A stretch of 64,000 bases of DNA from Eriocheir sinensis (taxonomy: Eukaryota; Arthropoda; Malacostraca; Decapoda; Varunidae): positions 504,753 through 568,752 of the forward strand of contig NW_026111206.1 of assembly GCF_024679095.1 (NCBI RefSeq), read 5' to 3'. The translations under genes and the position numbers were made by a program. The notes beneath the pieces were generated by a model. That model did not search any database. It was not told the origin of the DNA and saw only the letters and a program-made list of their open reading frames with translations. Positions 1-15,575 of this stretch are shown here, in pieces. Within the stretch, counting starts at the first letter, position 1, and each line of letters starts with the position of its first letter.

Positions 1-1235
1 TATTTTCATCCAAAATTACATTATTTTATTGTTATTTTCTTAATTTAACTCGATACGAATTTAGGTTATTTCATAGGTATTTTGTATACATATTTTTATA
101 CTCATTTACATTATCTAATGTGTGTTTTGTATATATTTTTTTATGCAAACTAATTTTATGTGCATTTTTGTACATATATTTTTATAGAAACTTAAAACGT
201 TATTTTATGTGTATTTTGTATATGTTTTCTCATACAAATTTACATTATTTAATTAGTTTTTTGTTTATTTATTTTCATACGATTGACTTGATTATTTGTG
301 TATTTTGTAAATATTTTTTTTATACGTATTTACATTACTTAATGTGTATTTTGTTTATATAGTTTTTTTTAACAAATTTACGTTATTATATGTGTATTTG
401 TTAAAAATTTACTTTATTTTATGTATTTTGTATATATATTTCAATTCAAATTTAGCTTATTTTGTGTGTATTTTGTATATCTATTTTCATACAAATTTAA
501 TTACTTCTGTATTTTTGTATATAGTTTTATACAAATTTACGTTATTTTATGTGCATTTTGTATATTTATATTTATACAAATACACATTCTCTTATTGGTA
601 TTTTGTTTATTTATATTTTACGAATTTACATTATTTTATGTGTATTTTGTATACATTTTTGATTCGTATTTACTTAATTTTATTTGTATTTTGTATATAT
701 ATATTTATAGAAATCTACGTTATTTTATGTGTATTCGTATATATATTTTGAAACAAATTTACATTGTTTTATATGTTTTTTGCATATCTATTTCAATACA
801 AATTTACCTTATTGTATGTGCATTTTGTATATTTATTTTAATACAAATTCAAATATTTTATGTGTATTTTGGTATATATAATTTTAAAAAAATGCGTTAT
901 TTTATAGGTATTTTGCATCTTAGTTTTCATACAAATGTACATTATTTTATTAATATTCTGTGTATATATTTTGATATGATTTTATATTATACTATTTGTG
1001 TTTTGTATATATTTTTTATACATATTTTCATTATTTAATGTGTATTTTTTATATATATTTTATACAAATTAACGTTATTTTAAGTGTATTTGTTTATATA
1101 ATTTCATTCAAATTTACATTATTTTAAGTGTATTTTGTATATGTATTTCAATACAAATTTACCTAATTTTATGTGTATTTTGTATATTTATTTTCATACA
1201 AATTTAAATTATTTTTTGTTTTTTTGTATATACAT
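1..1235 (+). repeat. Satellite block 1 (plus)
   Basis: The left edge is cut by the window. From about 64 it is the outer left arm of the 64-7218 palindrome and mirrors block 4. It contains the CGTATATATATTTTGAAAC variant near 736 and the GCATCTTAG variant near 918. It ends at an inverted copy of junction J1. No gene seen. Confidence 0.93.
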
Positions 1236-3117
1236 TTAGAGTAAATTTCTATGAAAATATATATTCAAAATACATATAAAATTATGTAAATAAGTATAAA
1301 AATATATATATCAAATACACCTAAAAAAATGAAAATTCGTATCAAAATAAATAAACAAAATTCCGATAAAAGAACGTATATTTGTAGGAAAATAAATATA
1401 CAAAATACACATAAAATTACGAAAATTTGAGTAAAAATATATACAAAAAAACAAAAAAATAAATTTCAATTTGTATGAAAATAGATATACAAAATACACA
1501 TATAATTAGTTAAATTTGTATTTAAATACATGTACAAAATACACATAAAATAATGTAAATTTGTATGAAATGAAAACAAATTCACATAAAATAACGTACA
1601 TTTGTATAAAATAGATATACAAAATATACATAGAATAATGTAAAATCGTATCAAAATAAATACACAGAATATCAATAAAATAATGTAATTTTGTATGAAA
1701 ATAAAGATGCAAAATACCCATAAAATAAAGCATATTTTTATAAAAATACATATACAAGAATACACATAGAATAATTAAATTTGTATTAAAATGAATATAC
1801 AAAAAGCACGTACAATAAGGTAAATTTGTATTGAAAAAATATACAAAATGCACATAAAACCCTGTATATTTCTTTCAAAATATATATATAAGAATACACA
1901 TAAAGAAACGTATATTTCTATAGAAATATATATACAAAATACACATGAAATGACGTAAATACGTATAAAAATATATATACACAATATACATTAAATAATG
2001 TAAATTCGCATGAATATATATAAACAAAATATCAATAAAAGAATGTGTATTTGTATGAAAATAGATATACAAAATACACATAAAATATTGTAAATTTGTA
2101 TAAAACTCTATTCAAAAAATACACAAAAATAATTTAAATTTGTATAAAAATATATATACAAAATACACATAAAACTAGTTAAATTTCTATGGAAATACAT
2201 ATACAAAATACACATAAAATAATGTAAATTTGAATGAAAATATATAAACAAATACACTTAAAATAACGTAAATTTGTATGAAATATATATAGAAAATACA
2301 CATTAAATAATGTAAATATGTATAAAAAAATATATACAAAACACAAATAGAATAATGTAAAATAGTATCAAAATAAATACACAGAATATTAATAAAATAA
2401 TGTAAATTTGTATGAAAATAAAGATGCAAAATACCCATAAAACAACGCATTTTTTATAAAAATATTTATACCAAAATACACATAAAATATTTAAATTTGT
2501 ATTACAATAAATATACAAAATGCACATACAATAAGGTAAATTTGTATTGAAATAGATATGCAAAATACACATAAAACAATGTAAATTTGTTTCAAAATAT
2601 ATATACGAATACACATAAAATAACGTAGATTTCTATAAAAATATATATACACAATACACATAAAATGAAGTAAATACGTATAAGAAAATGTATACAAAAT
2701 ACATATAAAATAATGTAAATTCGTATCAAAATAAATAAACTAAATGCCGATAAAAGAATGTTTACTTGTATAAATATAAATATACAAAATACACATAAAA
2801 TAACGTAAAATTGTATAAAACTATATACAAAAATAAACAAAAATAATTAAATTTGTATGAAAATAGATATACAAAAGACACATAAAATAAGCTAAATTTG
2901 AATTGAAATAAATATAGAAAATACATAAAATAATGTAAATTTGTATCAAAATATATATTCAAATACACATATAATAACGTAAATTTGTATAAAAATATAT
3001 AAACAAAATACACATTAAATAATGTTAATACGTATAAAAGATATGTACGTTATGTAAAAATAAATATACAAAATACACATAAAATTACGAAAATTTGAAT
3101 AAAAATACTTAGTATAT
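1236..3117 (-). repeat. Satellite block 2 (minus)
   Basis: Core reads on the minus strand. It mirrors 4243-6040 as the inner left arm of the first palindrome. Paired positions add up to about 7300, for example the unit ending at 2614 with the one starting at 4686. It ends in the 31-bp loop of the hairpin centred near 3112. Confidence 0.93.
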
Positions 3118-3167
3118 ATTTTAATTAAAATTTTCGTAATTTTATGTGTATTTTGTATATTTATTTT
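3057..3167. repeat. Perfect 40-bp hairpin at an orientation switch
   Basis: The left stem 3057-3096 is the exact reverse complement of the right stem 3128-3167. The loop is 31 bp (3097-3127). The stem is one unit, ending ATTACGAAAATTT on the left and starting AAATTTTCGTAAT on the right. It could extrude as a cruciform. That is inference. Confidence 0.93.
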
Positions 3168-6040
3168 CCTACAAATATACGTTCTTTTATCGGAATTTTG
3201 TTTATTTATTTTGATACGAATTTCCATTATTTTAGATGTATGTGATATATATATTTTTATACTTATTTACATAATTTTATATGTATTTTGAATATATATT
3301 TTCATAGAAATTTACTCTATTTTATGTGTATTCGTATATATATTTTGATACAAATTTACATTATTTATGTATATTTCAATATCTATTTCAATACAAATTT
3401 TCTTTATTGTATGTGCCTTTTGTATATTTATTTTGATACAAATTTAATTATTTTATGTGTATTTTTGTATATATATTTTTAAACAAATATGCGTTATTAT
3501 ATGGGTATTTTGCATCTTTATTTTCATACAAATTTACATTATTTTATTGATAGTCTGTTTATTTATTTTGATACGATTTTACGTTATTCTGTGTATTTTG
3601 TATATATATTTTTAGACATATTTACATTATTTAATGTATATTTTGTACATATATTTTATGGAAATTTACGTTATCTTATGTGTATTTGTTTATATAGTTT
3701 CATACAAATTTACATTATTTTATATGTATTTTGTATATGTATTTCAAAAAAAATTTGCCTAATTTCATGTGTATTTTGCATATCTATTTTCAAACAAATT
3801 TAAATTATTTTTGTGTATTTTTGTATATATTTTTATAAAATTTTTGTTATTTTATTTGTATTTTGTATATATATTTTCCTACAAATATACATTCTTTTAG
3901 AGGAAATTTTGTTTATTTATTTTGATACGAATTTACATTATTTTATGTGTATTTTGTATATATATATATATTTTTCTATGTATTTACATTATTTTATGTG
4001 TATTTTGTATATATATTTTCATAAAAAATTACGTAATTTTGTGTATTCGTATATATTTTGATAAAAAAATTCATTATTTTATGTGTTTTTTGCATATCTA
4101 TTTCAATAAAAATCTACCTTATTGTATGTGTATTTTGTATATTTATTTTAATACAAATTCAATTATTTTATGTGTATTTTTGTATATATATTTTTTTAAA
4201 TATGTTATTTTATGGGTATTTTGCATCTTTAATTTTATAAATTTTTACATTACGTACATATCTTTTATACGTATTTACATTATTTAATGTGTATTTTGTT
4301 TATATATTTTTATACAAATCTACGTTATTATATGTGTATTTGAATATATATTTTGATACAAATTTACATTTTTTTATGTATTTTCTATATTTATTTCAAT
4401 TCAAATTTAGCTTATTTTATGTCTTTTGTATATCTATTTTCATACAAATTTAATTATTTTTGTTTATTTTTGTATATAGTTTTAAGAAATTTTACGTTAT
4501 TTTATGTGTATTTTGTATATTTATATTTATACAAGTAAACATTCTTTTATTGGCATTTAGTTTATTTATTTTGATACGAATTTACATTATTTTATGTGTA
4601 TTTTGTATACATTTTCTTATACGTATTTACTTCATTTTATGTGTATTTTGTATATATATTTTTATAGAAATCTACGTTATTTTATGTGTATTCGTATATA
4701 TATTTTGAAACGAATTTACATTGTTTTATGTGTATTTTGCATATCTATTTCAATACAAATTTACCTTATTGTATGTCCATTTTGTATATTTATTGTAATA
4801 CAAATTTAAATATTTTATGTGTATTTTGGTATATATATTTTCATAAAAAATGCGTTGTTTTATGGGTATTTTGCATCTTTATTTTCATACAAATTTACAT
4901 TATTTTATTAATATTCTGTGTATTTATTTTGATACTATTTTACATTATTCTATTTGTGTTTTGTACATATTTTTTATACATATTTACATTATTTAATGTG
5001 TATTTTCTATATATTTCATAAAAATTTACATTATTTTAAGTGTATTTGTTTATATATTTTCATTCAAATTTACATTATTTTATGTGTATTTTGTATATGT
5101 ATTTCAATAGAAATTTAACTAGTTTTATGTGTATTTTGTATATATATTTTTATACAAATTTAAATTATTTTTGTGTATTTTTTTAATAGAGTTTTATACA
5201 AATTTACAATATTTTATGTGTATTTTGTATATCTATTTTCATACAAATACACATTCTTTTATTGATATTTTGCTTATTTATTTTGATGCGAATTTACATT
5301 ATTTAATGTGTATTGTGTATATATATTTTTATACGTATTTACGTCATTTCATGTGTATTTTGTATTTATTTTGTATTATTTTATGTGAATTCGTATATAT
5401 ATTTTGAAACAAATATACATTGTTTTATATGCATTTTGTATATTTTTTCAATACAAATTTACCTTATTGTACGTGCATTTTGTATAATAATTTTAATACA
5501 AATTTAATTATTCTATGTGTATTCTTGTATATGTATTTTAAAAAAAATATGCTTTATTTTATGGGTATTTTGCATCTTTATTTTCATACAACATTACATT
5601 ATTTTATTGATATTCTGTGTATTTATTTTGATACGATTTTACATTATTCTATGTATATTTTGTATATCTATTTTATACAAATGTACGTTATTTTATGTGA
5701 ATTTGTTTTCATTTCATACAAATTTACATTATTTTATGTGTATTTTGTACATGTATTTAGATACAAATTTAAATAATTATATGTGTATTTTGTATATCTA
5801 TTTTCATACAAATTGAAATTTATTTTTTTGTTTTTTTTGTATATATTTTTATTCAAATTTTCGTATTTTTATGTGTATTTTGTATATTTATTTTCCTACA
5901 AATATACGTTCTTTTATCGGAATTTGGTTTATTTATTTTGATACGAATTTTTTTAGGTGTATTTGATATATATATTTTTATACTTATTTACATAATTTTA
6001 AATGTATTTTGAATATATATTTTCATAGAAATTTACTCTA
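3118..6040 (+). repeat. Satellite block 3 (plus)
   Basis: The first part (to about 4242) is the palindrome centre, which recurs inverted in block 8. The rest is the inner right arm. A short (TA) stretch lies near 3957-3970. The block ends at a J1 junction, TTTACTCTATATG, near 6033-6044. Confidence 0.93.
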
Positions 6041-7218
6041 TATGTATATACAAAAAAACACAAAAATAATTTAAATTTGTATGAAAATAAATATACAAAA
6101 TACACATAAAATTCGGTAAATTTTTATTGAAATACATATACTAAATACACTTAAAATAATGTAAATTTGAATGAAATTATATAAGCAAATACACTTAAAA
6201 TAACGTTAATTTGTATAAAATATATATAAAAAATACACATTAAATAATGAAAATATGTATAAAAAAATATATACAAAACACAAATAGTATAATATAAAAT
6301 CGTATCAAAATATATACACAGAATATTAATAAAATAATGTACATTTGTATGAAAACTAAGATGCAAAATACCTATAAAATAACGCATTTTTTATAAAATT
6401 ATATATACCAAAATACACATAAAATATTTGAATTTGTAATAAAATAAATATACAAAATGCACATACAATAAGGTAAATTTGTATTGAAATAGATATGCAA
6501 AAAACATATAAAACAATGTAAATTTGTTTCAAAATATATATACGAATACACATAAAATAACGTAGATTTTTATAAACATATATATACAAAATACAAATAA
6601 AATTAAGTAAATACGAATCAAAAATGTATACAAAATACACATAAAATAATGTAAATTCGTATAAATATAAATAAACAAAATACCAATAAGAGAATGTGTA
6701 TTTGTATAAATATAAATATACAAAATGCACATAAAGTAACGTAAATTTGTATAAAACTATATACAAAAATACACAGAAGTAATTAAATTTGTATGAAAAT
6801 AGATATACAAAATACACACAAAATAAGCTAAATTTGAATTGAAATATATATACAAAATACATAAAATAAAGTAAATTCGTTTCAAAATATTTTTAACAAA
6901 TACACATATAATAACGTAAATTTGTAAAAAATATATATAAACAAAATACACATTAAGTAATGTAAATACGTATAAAAAAATATTTACAAAATACACAAAT
7001 AATCAAGTCATTCGTATCAAAATAAATAAACAAAAAACTAATTAAATAATGTAAATTTGTATGAGAAAACATATATTATAACGTTTTAAGTTTCTATAAA
7101 AATATATGTACAAAAATGCACATAAAATTAGTTTGCATAAAAAAATATATACAAAACACACATTAGATAATGTAAATGAGTATAAAAATATGTATACAAA
7201 ATATCTATGAAATAATCT
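6041..7218 (-). repeat. Satellite block 4 (minus)
   Basis: Outer right arm of the first palindrome. It is also paralogous to the first part of blocks 10, 14, 20 and 30. At the position where those blocks (except 30) carry long (TA)n tracts, this copy has only ATATATATAC (about 6578-6588). Right end: ATGAAATAATCT at about 7207-7218. Confidence 0.92.
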
Positions 7219-9732
7219 ATTTGTTTTTTGTATATTTTTTTATACATATTTACATTATTTAATGTTCATTTTGTATATATATTTTATCCAAATTTACATT
7301 ATTTTGTGTATTTGTTTATATATTTTCATACATATTTACATTATTTTATGTGTTTTTTGTAAATATATTTTTCTACGTATTTAAATTATTTTATGTGTAT
7401 TTTGTATATACATTTTCATAAAAAAACTACGTTATTTTATAGTGTGTATAAGTATATATTTTGATACAAATTTTATACAAATTCATTATTGTTTAATGTG
7501 TATTTGTATATATATTTTCATACAAATTTATATTATTTTATGTGTATTTTTTCATATATTTCATTACAAATTTACCTTATTTTATGTTTATTTTGTATAT
7601 TTATTTCAATCAATTTTAAATTATTTTATGTGTATATTTGTATTTGTATTTAGGTTATTTTATGTGTATTTTGTATATATATTTTCATCCAAAATTACAT
7701 TATTTTATTGGTATTTCTTAATTTAACTCGATACGAGTTTAGATTATTTCATAGGTATTTTGTATACATATTTTTATACTCATTTACATTATCTAATGTG
7801 TGTTTTGTATATATATTTTAATGCAAACTTATTTAATGTTCTTTTTTGTACATATATTTTTATAGAAATTTGCGTTATTTTATGTATATAGTTATATATA
7901 AATTTACGTTATTTTATGTGCATTTTGTATATTTATATTTATACAAATACACATTCTTTTATTGCTATATTGTTTATTTACATTTATACGAATTTACATT
8001 ATTTTATGTGTATTTTGTATACATTTTTTTATACGTATTTACTTAATATTATGTGTATTTTGTATATGTATTTTTATAGAAATCTACGTTATTTTATGTG
8101 TATTCGTATATATATTTTGAAACAAATTTACATTATTTTATATGTATTTTGCATATCTATTTCAATACAAATTTACCTTATTGTATGTGCATTTTGTATA
8201 TTTATTTTAATACAAATTCAAATATTTTATGTATATTTGGTTATCTATAATTTTATTAAAAATGCGTTATTTTATAGGTATTTTGCATCTTAATTTTCAT
8301 ACAAATTTACATTATTTTATTAATATTCTGTGTATATATTTTGATACGATTTTACATTATACTATTTGTGTTTTGTATATTTTTATACATATTTACATTA
8401 TTTAATGTGTATTTTGAATATATATTTCATACAAATTTACGTTATTATATGTGTATTTGTTTATATATTTTCTTTCAAATTTACATTATTTTATATGTAT
8501 TTTGTATATGTATTTCAATACAAATTAATCTAATTTTATGTGTATTTTGTATATTTCTTTTCATACAAATTTAAATTATTTTTGTGTATTTTTGTATATA
8601 GTTTTATACAAATTTAGGTTATTTTATGTACGCATTTACATTGTTTAATGTGTGTTTTGTATATATATTTTTATCCAAAGTTACTTTATTTTACGTTCAT
8701 TTTTGGACATGTATTTTTATGGAAATTAGCGTTATTTTATATGTATTTGTATATGTTTTCTCATACAAATTTACTTTATTTTATTGATATTTTGTTTATT
8801 TAGTTTGATACGAGTTACATGATTATATGTGTATTTTGTACATATTTTTTATACGTATTTACATTATTTAATGTGTATTTTGTTTATATATTTTTAAACA
8901 AATTTACGTTATTATATGTATTTTTATAAATATTTTGATACAAATTTACATTATTTTATGTATTTTGTATATACATTTCAACTCAAATTTAGCTTATTTT
9001 ATCTGTATTTTGTATATCTATTTTCATACGAATTTAATAACTTCTGTGTATTTTTGTATATAGTTTTATACAAATTTACGTTATTTTATGTGTATTTTGT
9101 ATATTTATATTTATACAAATACACATTCTTTTATTGGTATTTTGTTTATTTATTTTGAAACGAATTTACATTATTTTATGTGTATTTTGTATACATTTTC
9201 TTATACGTATTTACTTCATTTTATGTGTATTTTGTATATATATTTTATACAAATCTACGTTATTTTATGTGTATTCGTATATATATTTTGAAACAAATTT
9301 ACATTGTTTTATATGTATTTTGCATATCTATTTCAATACAGATTTACCTTATTGTATGTGTATTTTGTATATTTATTTTAATACAAATTAATTTTTTCAA
9401 GTGTATTTTGGTATATATATTTTTATAAAAAAATGCGTTATTTAATGGGTATTTTGCATCACTATTTTCATACAAATTTACATTGTTTTATTAATATTCT
9501 GTGTATTTATTTTGATACGATTTTACATTATTCTATTTGTGTTTTGTATATATTTTTTTATACATATTTACATTATTTAATGTGTATTTTGTATATTTTA
9601 AAACAAATTTACGTTATTTTATGCGCATCTGTTAAAATATTTTGATACAAATTTACATATTTTATGTATTTTGTATATATATTTCAGTACAAATTTAGTT
9701 TATTTTATGTATATTTTGTATATCTATTTTCA
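7219..9732 (+). repeat. Satellite block 5 (plus)
   Basis: This is the reverse complement of about 51614-54020, and paralogous to block 26. Its start, a TTTTTTATACATATTTACAT unit followed by TTTTATCCAAATTTACATT, matches the end of that region. It holds the left arm and spacer of a P3 palindrome. It ends at an inverted copy of junction J4 (CATTCGTATC, 9731-9740). Confidence 0.92.
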
Positions 9733-10600
9733 TTCGTATCAAAATAAATAAACAAAATAGCAATAAAATAATGTAAATTTGTATGAGAAAACATATACAA
9801 ATACACATAAAATAACGCAAATTTCTAAAAAAATATGTACAAAAATGCACATAAAATAAAGTAAATTTGCATAAAAATATATATACAAAACACACATTAA
9901 ATAATGTAAATGCGTACATAAAATAACCTAAATTTGTATAAAACTATATACAAAAATACACAAAAATATTTAAAATTTGTATGAAAAGAAATATACAAAA
10001 TACACATAAAATTAGGTAAATTTGTATTGAAATACATATACAAAATACACATAAAAAATATAAATTTGAATGAAAATATATAAACAAATACACTTAAAAT
10101 AACGTAAATTTGTATAAAATATATATGCAATATACATTAAATAATGTAAATGTGTATAAAAAAATATATACAAAAAAGAAATAGAATAATGTAAAATCCT
10201 ATCAATATAAATACACAGAATATCAATAAAATAATGTAAATTTGTATGAAAAGAAAGATGCAAAATTCCATAAAATAGCGCATTTTTTATAAAAATATAT
10301 ATACCAAAATACACAAAATATTTAAATTTGTATTGAAATAAATATACAAAATGCATATACAGTAAGGTAAATATGTATTGAAAGAGATATTCAAAAATAC
10401 ATATAAAACAAAGTTAATTTGTTTCAAAATATATATACGAATACACATAAAATAACGTAGATTTCTATAGAAATATATATACAAAATACACATGAAATTA
10501 TGTAAATACGTATAAAAATATATATACAAAATACATATCTAGGTAAATTCGTGTCAAAATAAATAAACAAAATATCATGAAAAGAATGTGTATTTGCATG
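7950..10600. repeat. Palindrome P3, copy 1
   Basis: Arms of about 0.88 kb (7950-8830 and 9733-10600) with a spacer of about 0.9 kb. Matching points such as the TTTTGAAAC variant (8101) and TTTCAAAATATATATACG (about 10425) sum to about 18545. Confidence 0.8.
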
Positions 10601-12277
10601 AAAATAAATAATAGATAATAAATTTGTATGAAATATATATGCAAGATACACATTAAATAATGTAAATATGTATAAAAAAAATATATACAAAAAACAAATA
10701 GAATAATGTGAAATCGTAACAAAATAAATACACCGAATATTAATAAAATAATGTAAATTTGTATGAAAATAAAGATGCAAAATTCCCATCAAATATCGCA
10801 TTTCTTATAAAAATATGTATACCAAAATACACATAAAATATTTAAATTTGTATTGAAATAAATATACAAAATGCACATACAATAAGGTAAACTTGTATTG
10901 AATGAGATATGCAAAAATACATATAAAACAATGTAAATTTGTTTCAAAATATATATACGAATACACATAAAATAACGTAGATTTCTATAAAAATATATAT
11001 ACAAAATACACATAAAATTAAGTAAATACGTATAAAAATAGATATACAAAATACACATAGAATAATGTAAAATTGTTTAAAAAAATAAACAGAATATAAA
11101 TAAAATAATGTAAATTTGTATGAAAATAAAAATGCAAAATACCCATAAAATAAAGCATATTTTTATAAAAATACATATACAAAATACATATAGCATAATT
11201 AAATTTGTATTAAAATTAATATACAAAATGCATATAATATACAATAAGGTAAATTTGTATTGAAAAAATATGCAAAATACACATAAAACAGTGTAAATTC
11301 ATTTCAAAATCTATATACGAATACTCATAAATCAACGTAGATTTCTATAGAAATATATATACAAAATACACATCAAATGATGTAAACACGTATAAAAATA
11401 TATATATAAAATACACATTAAATAATGTAAATTCGCGTCAAAATAAATAAACAAAATATCAATAAAAGAATGTGTACAATATACACATAAAATCACCTAA
11501 ATTTGTATAAAACTATATACAAAATACACATAAAATAATTTTAATTTGTATGAAAATAAATATACAAAATACACATAAAATTAGGTAAATTTGTATTGAA
11601 ATACATTTACAAAATACACATAAAATAATGTAAATTTGAATGAAAATATATAAACAAATACACTTAAAATAACGTAAATTTGTATAAAATATATATAAAA
11701 AATACACATTAAATAATGTAAATATGTATAAAAAAATATATACAAAACACAAATAGAATAATATAAAATCGTATCAAAAAAAATACACAGAATATTAATA
11801 AAATAATGTAAATTTGTATGAAAATTAAGATGCAAAATACCCATAAAATAACGCATTTTTTATAAAAATATTTATACCAAGACACACATAAAATATTTGA
11901 ATTTGTATTAAAATAAATATACAAAATGCACATATAATAAGGTAAATTTGTATTGAAATAGATATGCAAAATACATATAAAACCATGTAAATTTTTTTCA
12001 AAATATATATACGAATACACATAAAATTACGTAGATTTCCATGAAAATAAATATACAAAATACACATAAAATTAAGTATACAAAAAAGGTATACAAAATA
12101 CACATAAAATAATGTAAACTCGTATCAAAATAAATAAACAAAATACTAATAAAAGAATGTGTATTGTATAAATATAAATATACAAAATACAAATAAAATA
12201 ACGTAAATTTATATAAAACTATATGCAAAAATACACAAAAGTAATTAAATTTATGTGAAAATAGATATACAAAATAC
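9733..12277 (-). repeat. Satellite block 6 (minus)
   Basis: The first 1.8-1.9 kb is the reverse complement of about 49.7-51.6 kb, and the whole block is the reverse complement of about 35.68-38.39 kb. The last part is the left arm of a P2 quasi-palindrome. It ends at junction J3, where CAAAATACA meets TGTGTATTTTG. Confidence 0.92.
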
Positions 12278-13395
12278 ATGTGTATTTTGTATATTTATTT
12301 TCATACAAATTGAAATTATTTTTGTTTATTTTTTTATATATTTTCATACAAATTTTCGTGATTTTATGTGTATTTTGTATATTTATTTTTTCTACAAATA
12401 TGCGTTCTTTTAACTGAATTTTGTTTATTGAATTTGAAACGAATTTACCTTATTTTGTATATCTGTTTTCATACAAATTAAAATACTTCTGTGTATTTTT
12501 GTATATAGTTTTATATAAATTTACGTTATTTTATGTGTATTTTGTATATTTATATTTATACAAATACACATTCTTTTATTGGTATTTTGTATATTTATTT
12601 TGATACGAATTTACATTATTTTATGTGTATTTTGTATACATTTTTTTTATACGTATTTACTTCATTTTATGTGTATTTTGTATATATATTTTTATATAAA
12701 TCTACGTTATTTTATGTGTATTCGTATATATATTTTTAAACAAATTTACATTGTTTTATATGTATTTTCCATATCTATTTCAATACAAATTTACCTTATT
12801 GTAAGTGTTTTTTATATATTTATTTCAATTCAAATTAAATTTTTTGATGTGTATTTTGGTATATATATTTTTATAAATAAAAAAAAAATGCGTTATTTTA
12901 TGGTTATTTTGCCTCTTTATTTTCATACAAATTTACATTATTTTATTAATATTCTGTGTATTTATTTTGATACGATTTTACATTATTCTATTTGTGTTTT
13001 GTATATATTTTTTTTATACAAATTTACGTTATTTTAAGTGTATTTGTTTGTCTTTTCATTCAAATTTACATTATTTTATGTGTATTTTTTTATGTGTATT
13101 TTGTATATTTATTTTCATACAAATTTAAAATATTTTTGTGTATTTTTGTATATAGTTTGATACAAATTTAGGTTATTCTATGTGTATTTTGTATATCTAT
13201 TTTCATTCAAATACACATTCTCTTATTGATATTTTGTTTATTTATTTTGACGCGAATTTAAAGTATTTAATGTGTATTTTGTATATATATTTTTATACGT
13301 ATTTACATCATTTCATGTGTATTTTGTATATATATTCCTATAGAAATCAACGTTATTTTATGTGTATTCATATATATATTTTGAAACAAATTTAC
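11300..13395. repeat. Quasi-palindrome P2, copy 1
   Basis: Arms of about 0.9 kb (11300-12235 and 12440-13395) with a spacer of about 200 bp. It switches at J3 near 12277. TTCGCGTCAAAAT (11431) mirrors TTTTGACGCGAATTT (13246). Confidence 0.82.
12278..13395 (+). repeat. Satellite block 7 (plus)
   Basis: Mostly the right arm of a P2 quasi-palindrome. TTTTGACGCGAATTTAAAG near 13246 mirrors TTCGCGTCAAAAT near 11431. It contains an A-run of 8-9 bases near 12879-12888, just before ATGCGTTATTTTATGG. No gene seen. Confidence 0.92.
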
Positions 13396-14634
<1,239 letters not shown>

Positions 14635-14956
14635 ACAAATTTACATTATTTTTTGTGTATTTTGTACATGTATTTAAATACAAATTTAACTCATTATATG
14701 TGTATTTTGTATATCTATTTTCATACAAATTGAAATTTATTTTTTTGTTTTTTTGTATATATTTTTATTCAAATTTTCGTAATTTTATGTGTATTTTGTA
14801 TATTTATTTTCCTACAAATATACGTTCTTTATAGAATTTTGTTTATTTATTTTGATACGAATTTTCATTTTTAGGTGTATTTCATATATATTTTTATACT
14901 TATTTACATAATTTTATATGTATTTTGAATATATATTTTCATAAAAATTTACTCTA
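14635..14956 (+). repeat. Satellite block 9 (plus)
   Basis: Seven or eight units between junctions J17 and J1. Near-identical segments lie at 28019-28351 and, without the same left end, at 18659-18955 and 43733-44025. Confidence 0.92.
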
Positions 14957-15483
14957 TATGTATATACAAAAAAACACAAAAATAATTTAAATTTGTAGGA
15001 AAATAAATATACAAAATACACAAAAAAATAGTTAATTTTGTATTTAAATACATATACAAAATACACTTAAAATAATGTAAATTTGAATGAAATTATATAA
15101 ACAAATACACTTCAAATAACGTTAATTTGTATAAAATATATATAAAAATACACATTAAATAATGAAAATATGTATAAAAAATATATACAAAACACAAATA
15201 GTATAATATAAAACCGTATCAAAATATATACACAGAATATTAATAAAATAATGAACATTTGTATGAAAACTAAGATGCAAAATACTTATAAAATAAAGCA
15301 TTTTTTATAAAATTATATATACCAAAATACACATAAAATATTTGAATTTGTATTAAAATAAATATACAAAATGCACATACAATAAGGTAAATTTGTATTG
15401 AAATAGATATGCAAAATACATAAAAACAATGTAAATTTGTTTCAAAATATATATACGAATACACATAAAATAAGGTAGATTTC

Positions 15484-15575
<92 letters not shown>

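Larger units (their letters stand above)
64..7218. repeat. Palindrome P1: arms near 3 kb, centre near 1.2 kb
   Basis: Left arm about 64-3059, right arm about 4243-7218. The innermost pair is ATACGTATAAAAGATATGTA (about 3029) against CATATCTTTTATACG (about 4257). The outermost pair is TTATTTCATA (66-75) against TATGAAATAA (7206-7215). Position sums drift only from 7302 to 7281 across 3 kb, so indels are few. Scattered base differences are present in the compared stretches. Confidence 0.88.
7219..13395 (-). repeat. Large shared segment S, copy 1 (inverted)
   Basis: Reverse complement of 34692 to about 40870, carrying one P2 and one P3. Its part from 7219 to about 11640 is also the reverse complement of 49705-54020. 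The terminal 160 bp at 7219-7380 matches only the 54.0 kb copy, not the 41.0 kb copy. Confidence 0.8.

Noticed and set aside
61..70. TTAGGTTATT resembling telomere repeat
   Set aside because: It is a single-base variant of the TTACGTTATT segment of the unit. There is no tandem TTAGG or TTAGGG.
120..362. Hydrophobic frames that look like small membrane proteins or mitochondrial genes
   Set aside because: The hydrophobicity comes from T-rich codons. The frames repeat dozens of times with frameshifts, and no cytochrome, NADH dehydrogenase or ATPase motif is present.
7580..7590. Exact match to the yeast replication-origin core (TTTTATGTTTA); most units are one base off
   Set aside because: An 11-base degenerate A+T motif is expected by chance in DNA this A+T-rich, and the organism is unknown.
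11425..11440. Possible CENP-B box in TTCGCGTCAAAAT
   Set aside because: The essential CGGG half is absent, and I saw no CGGG anywhere in the array.
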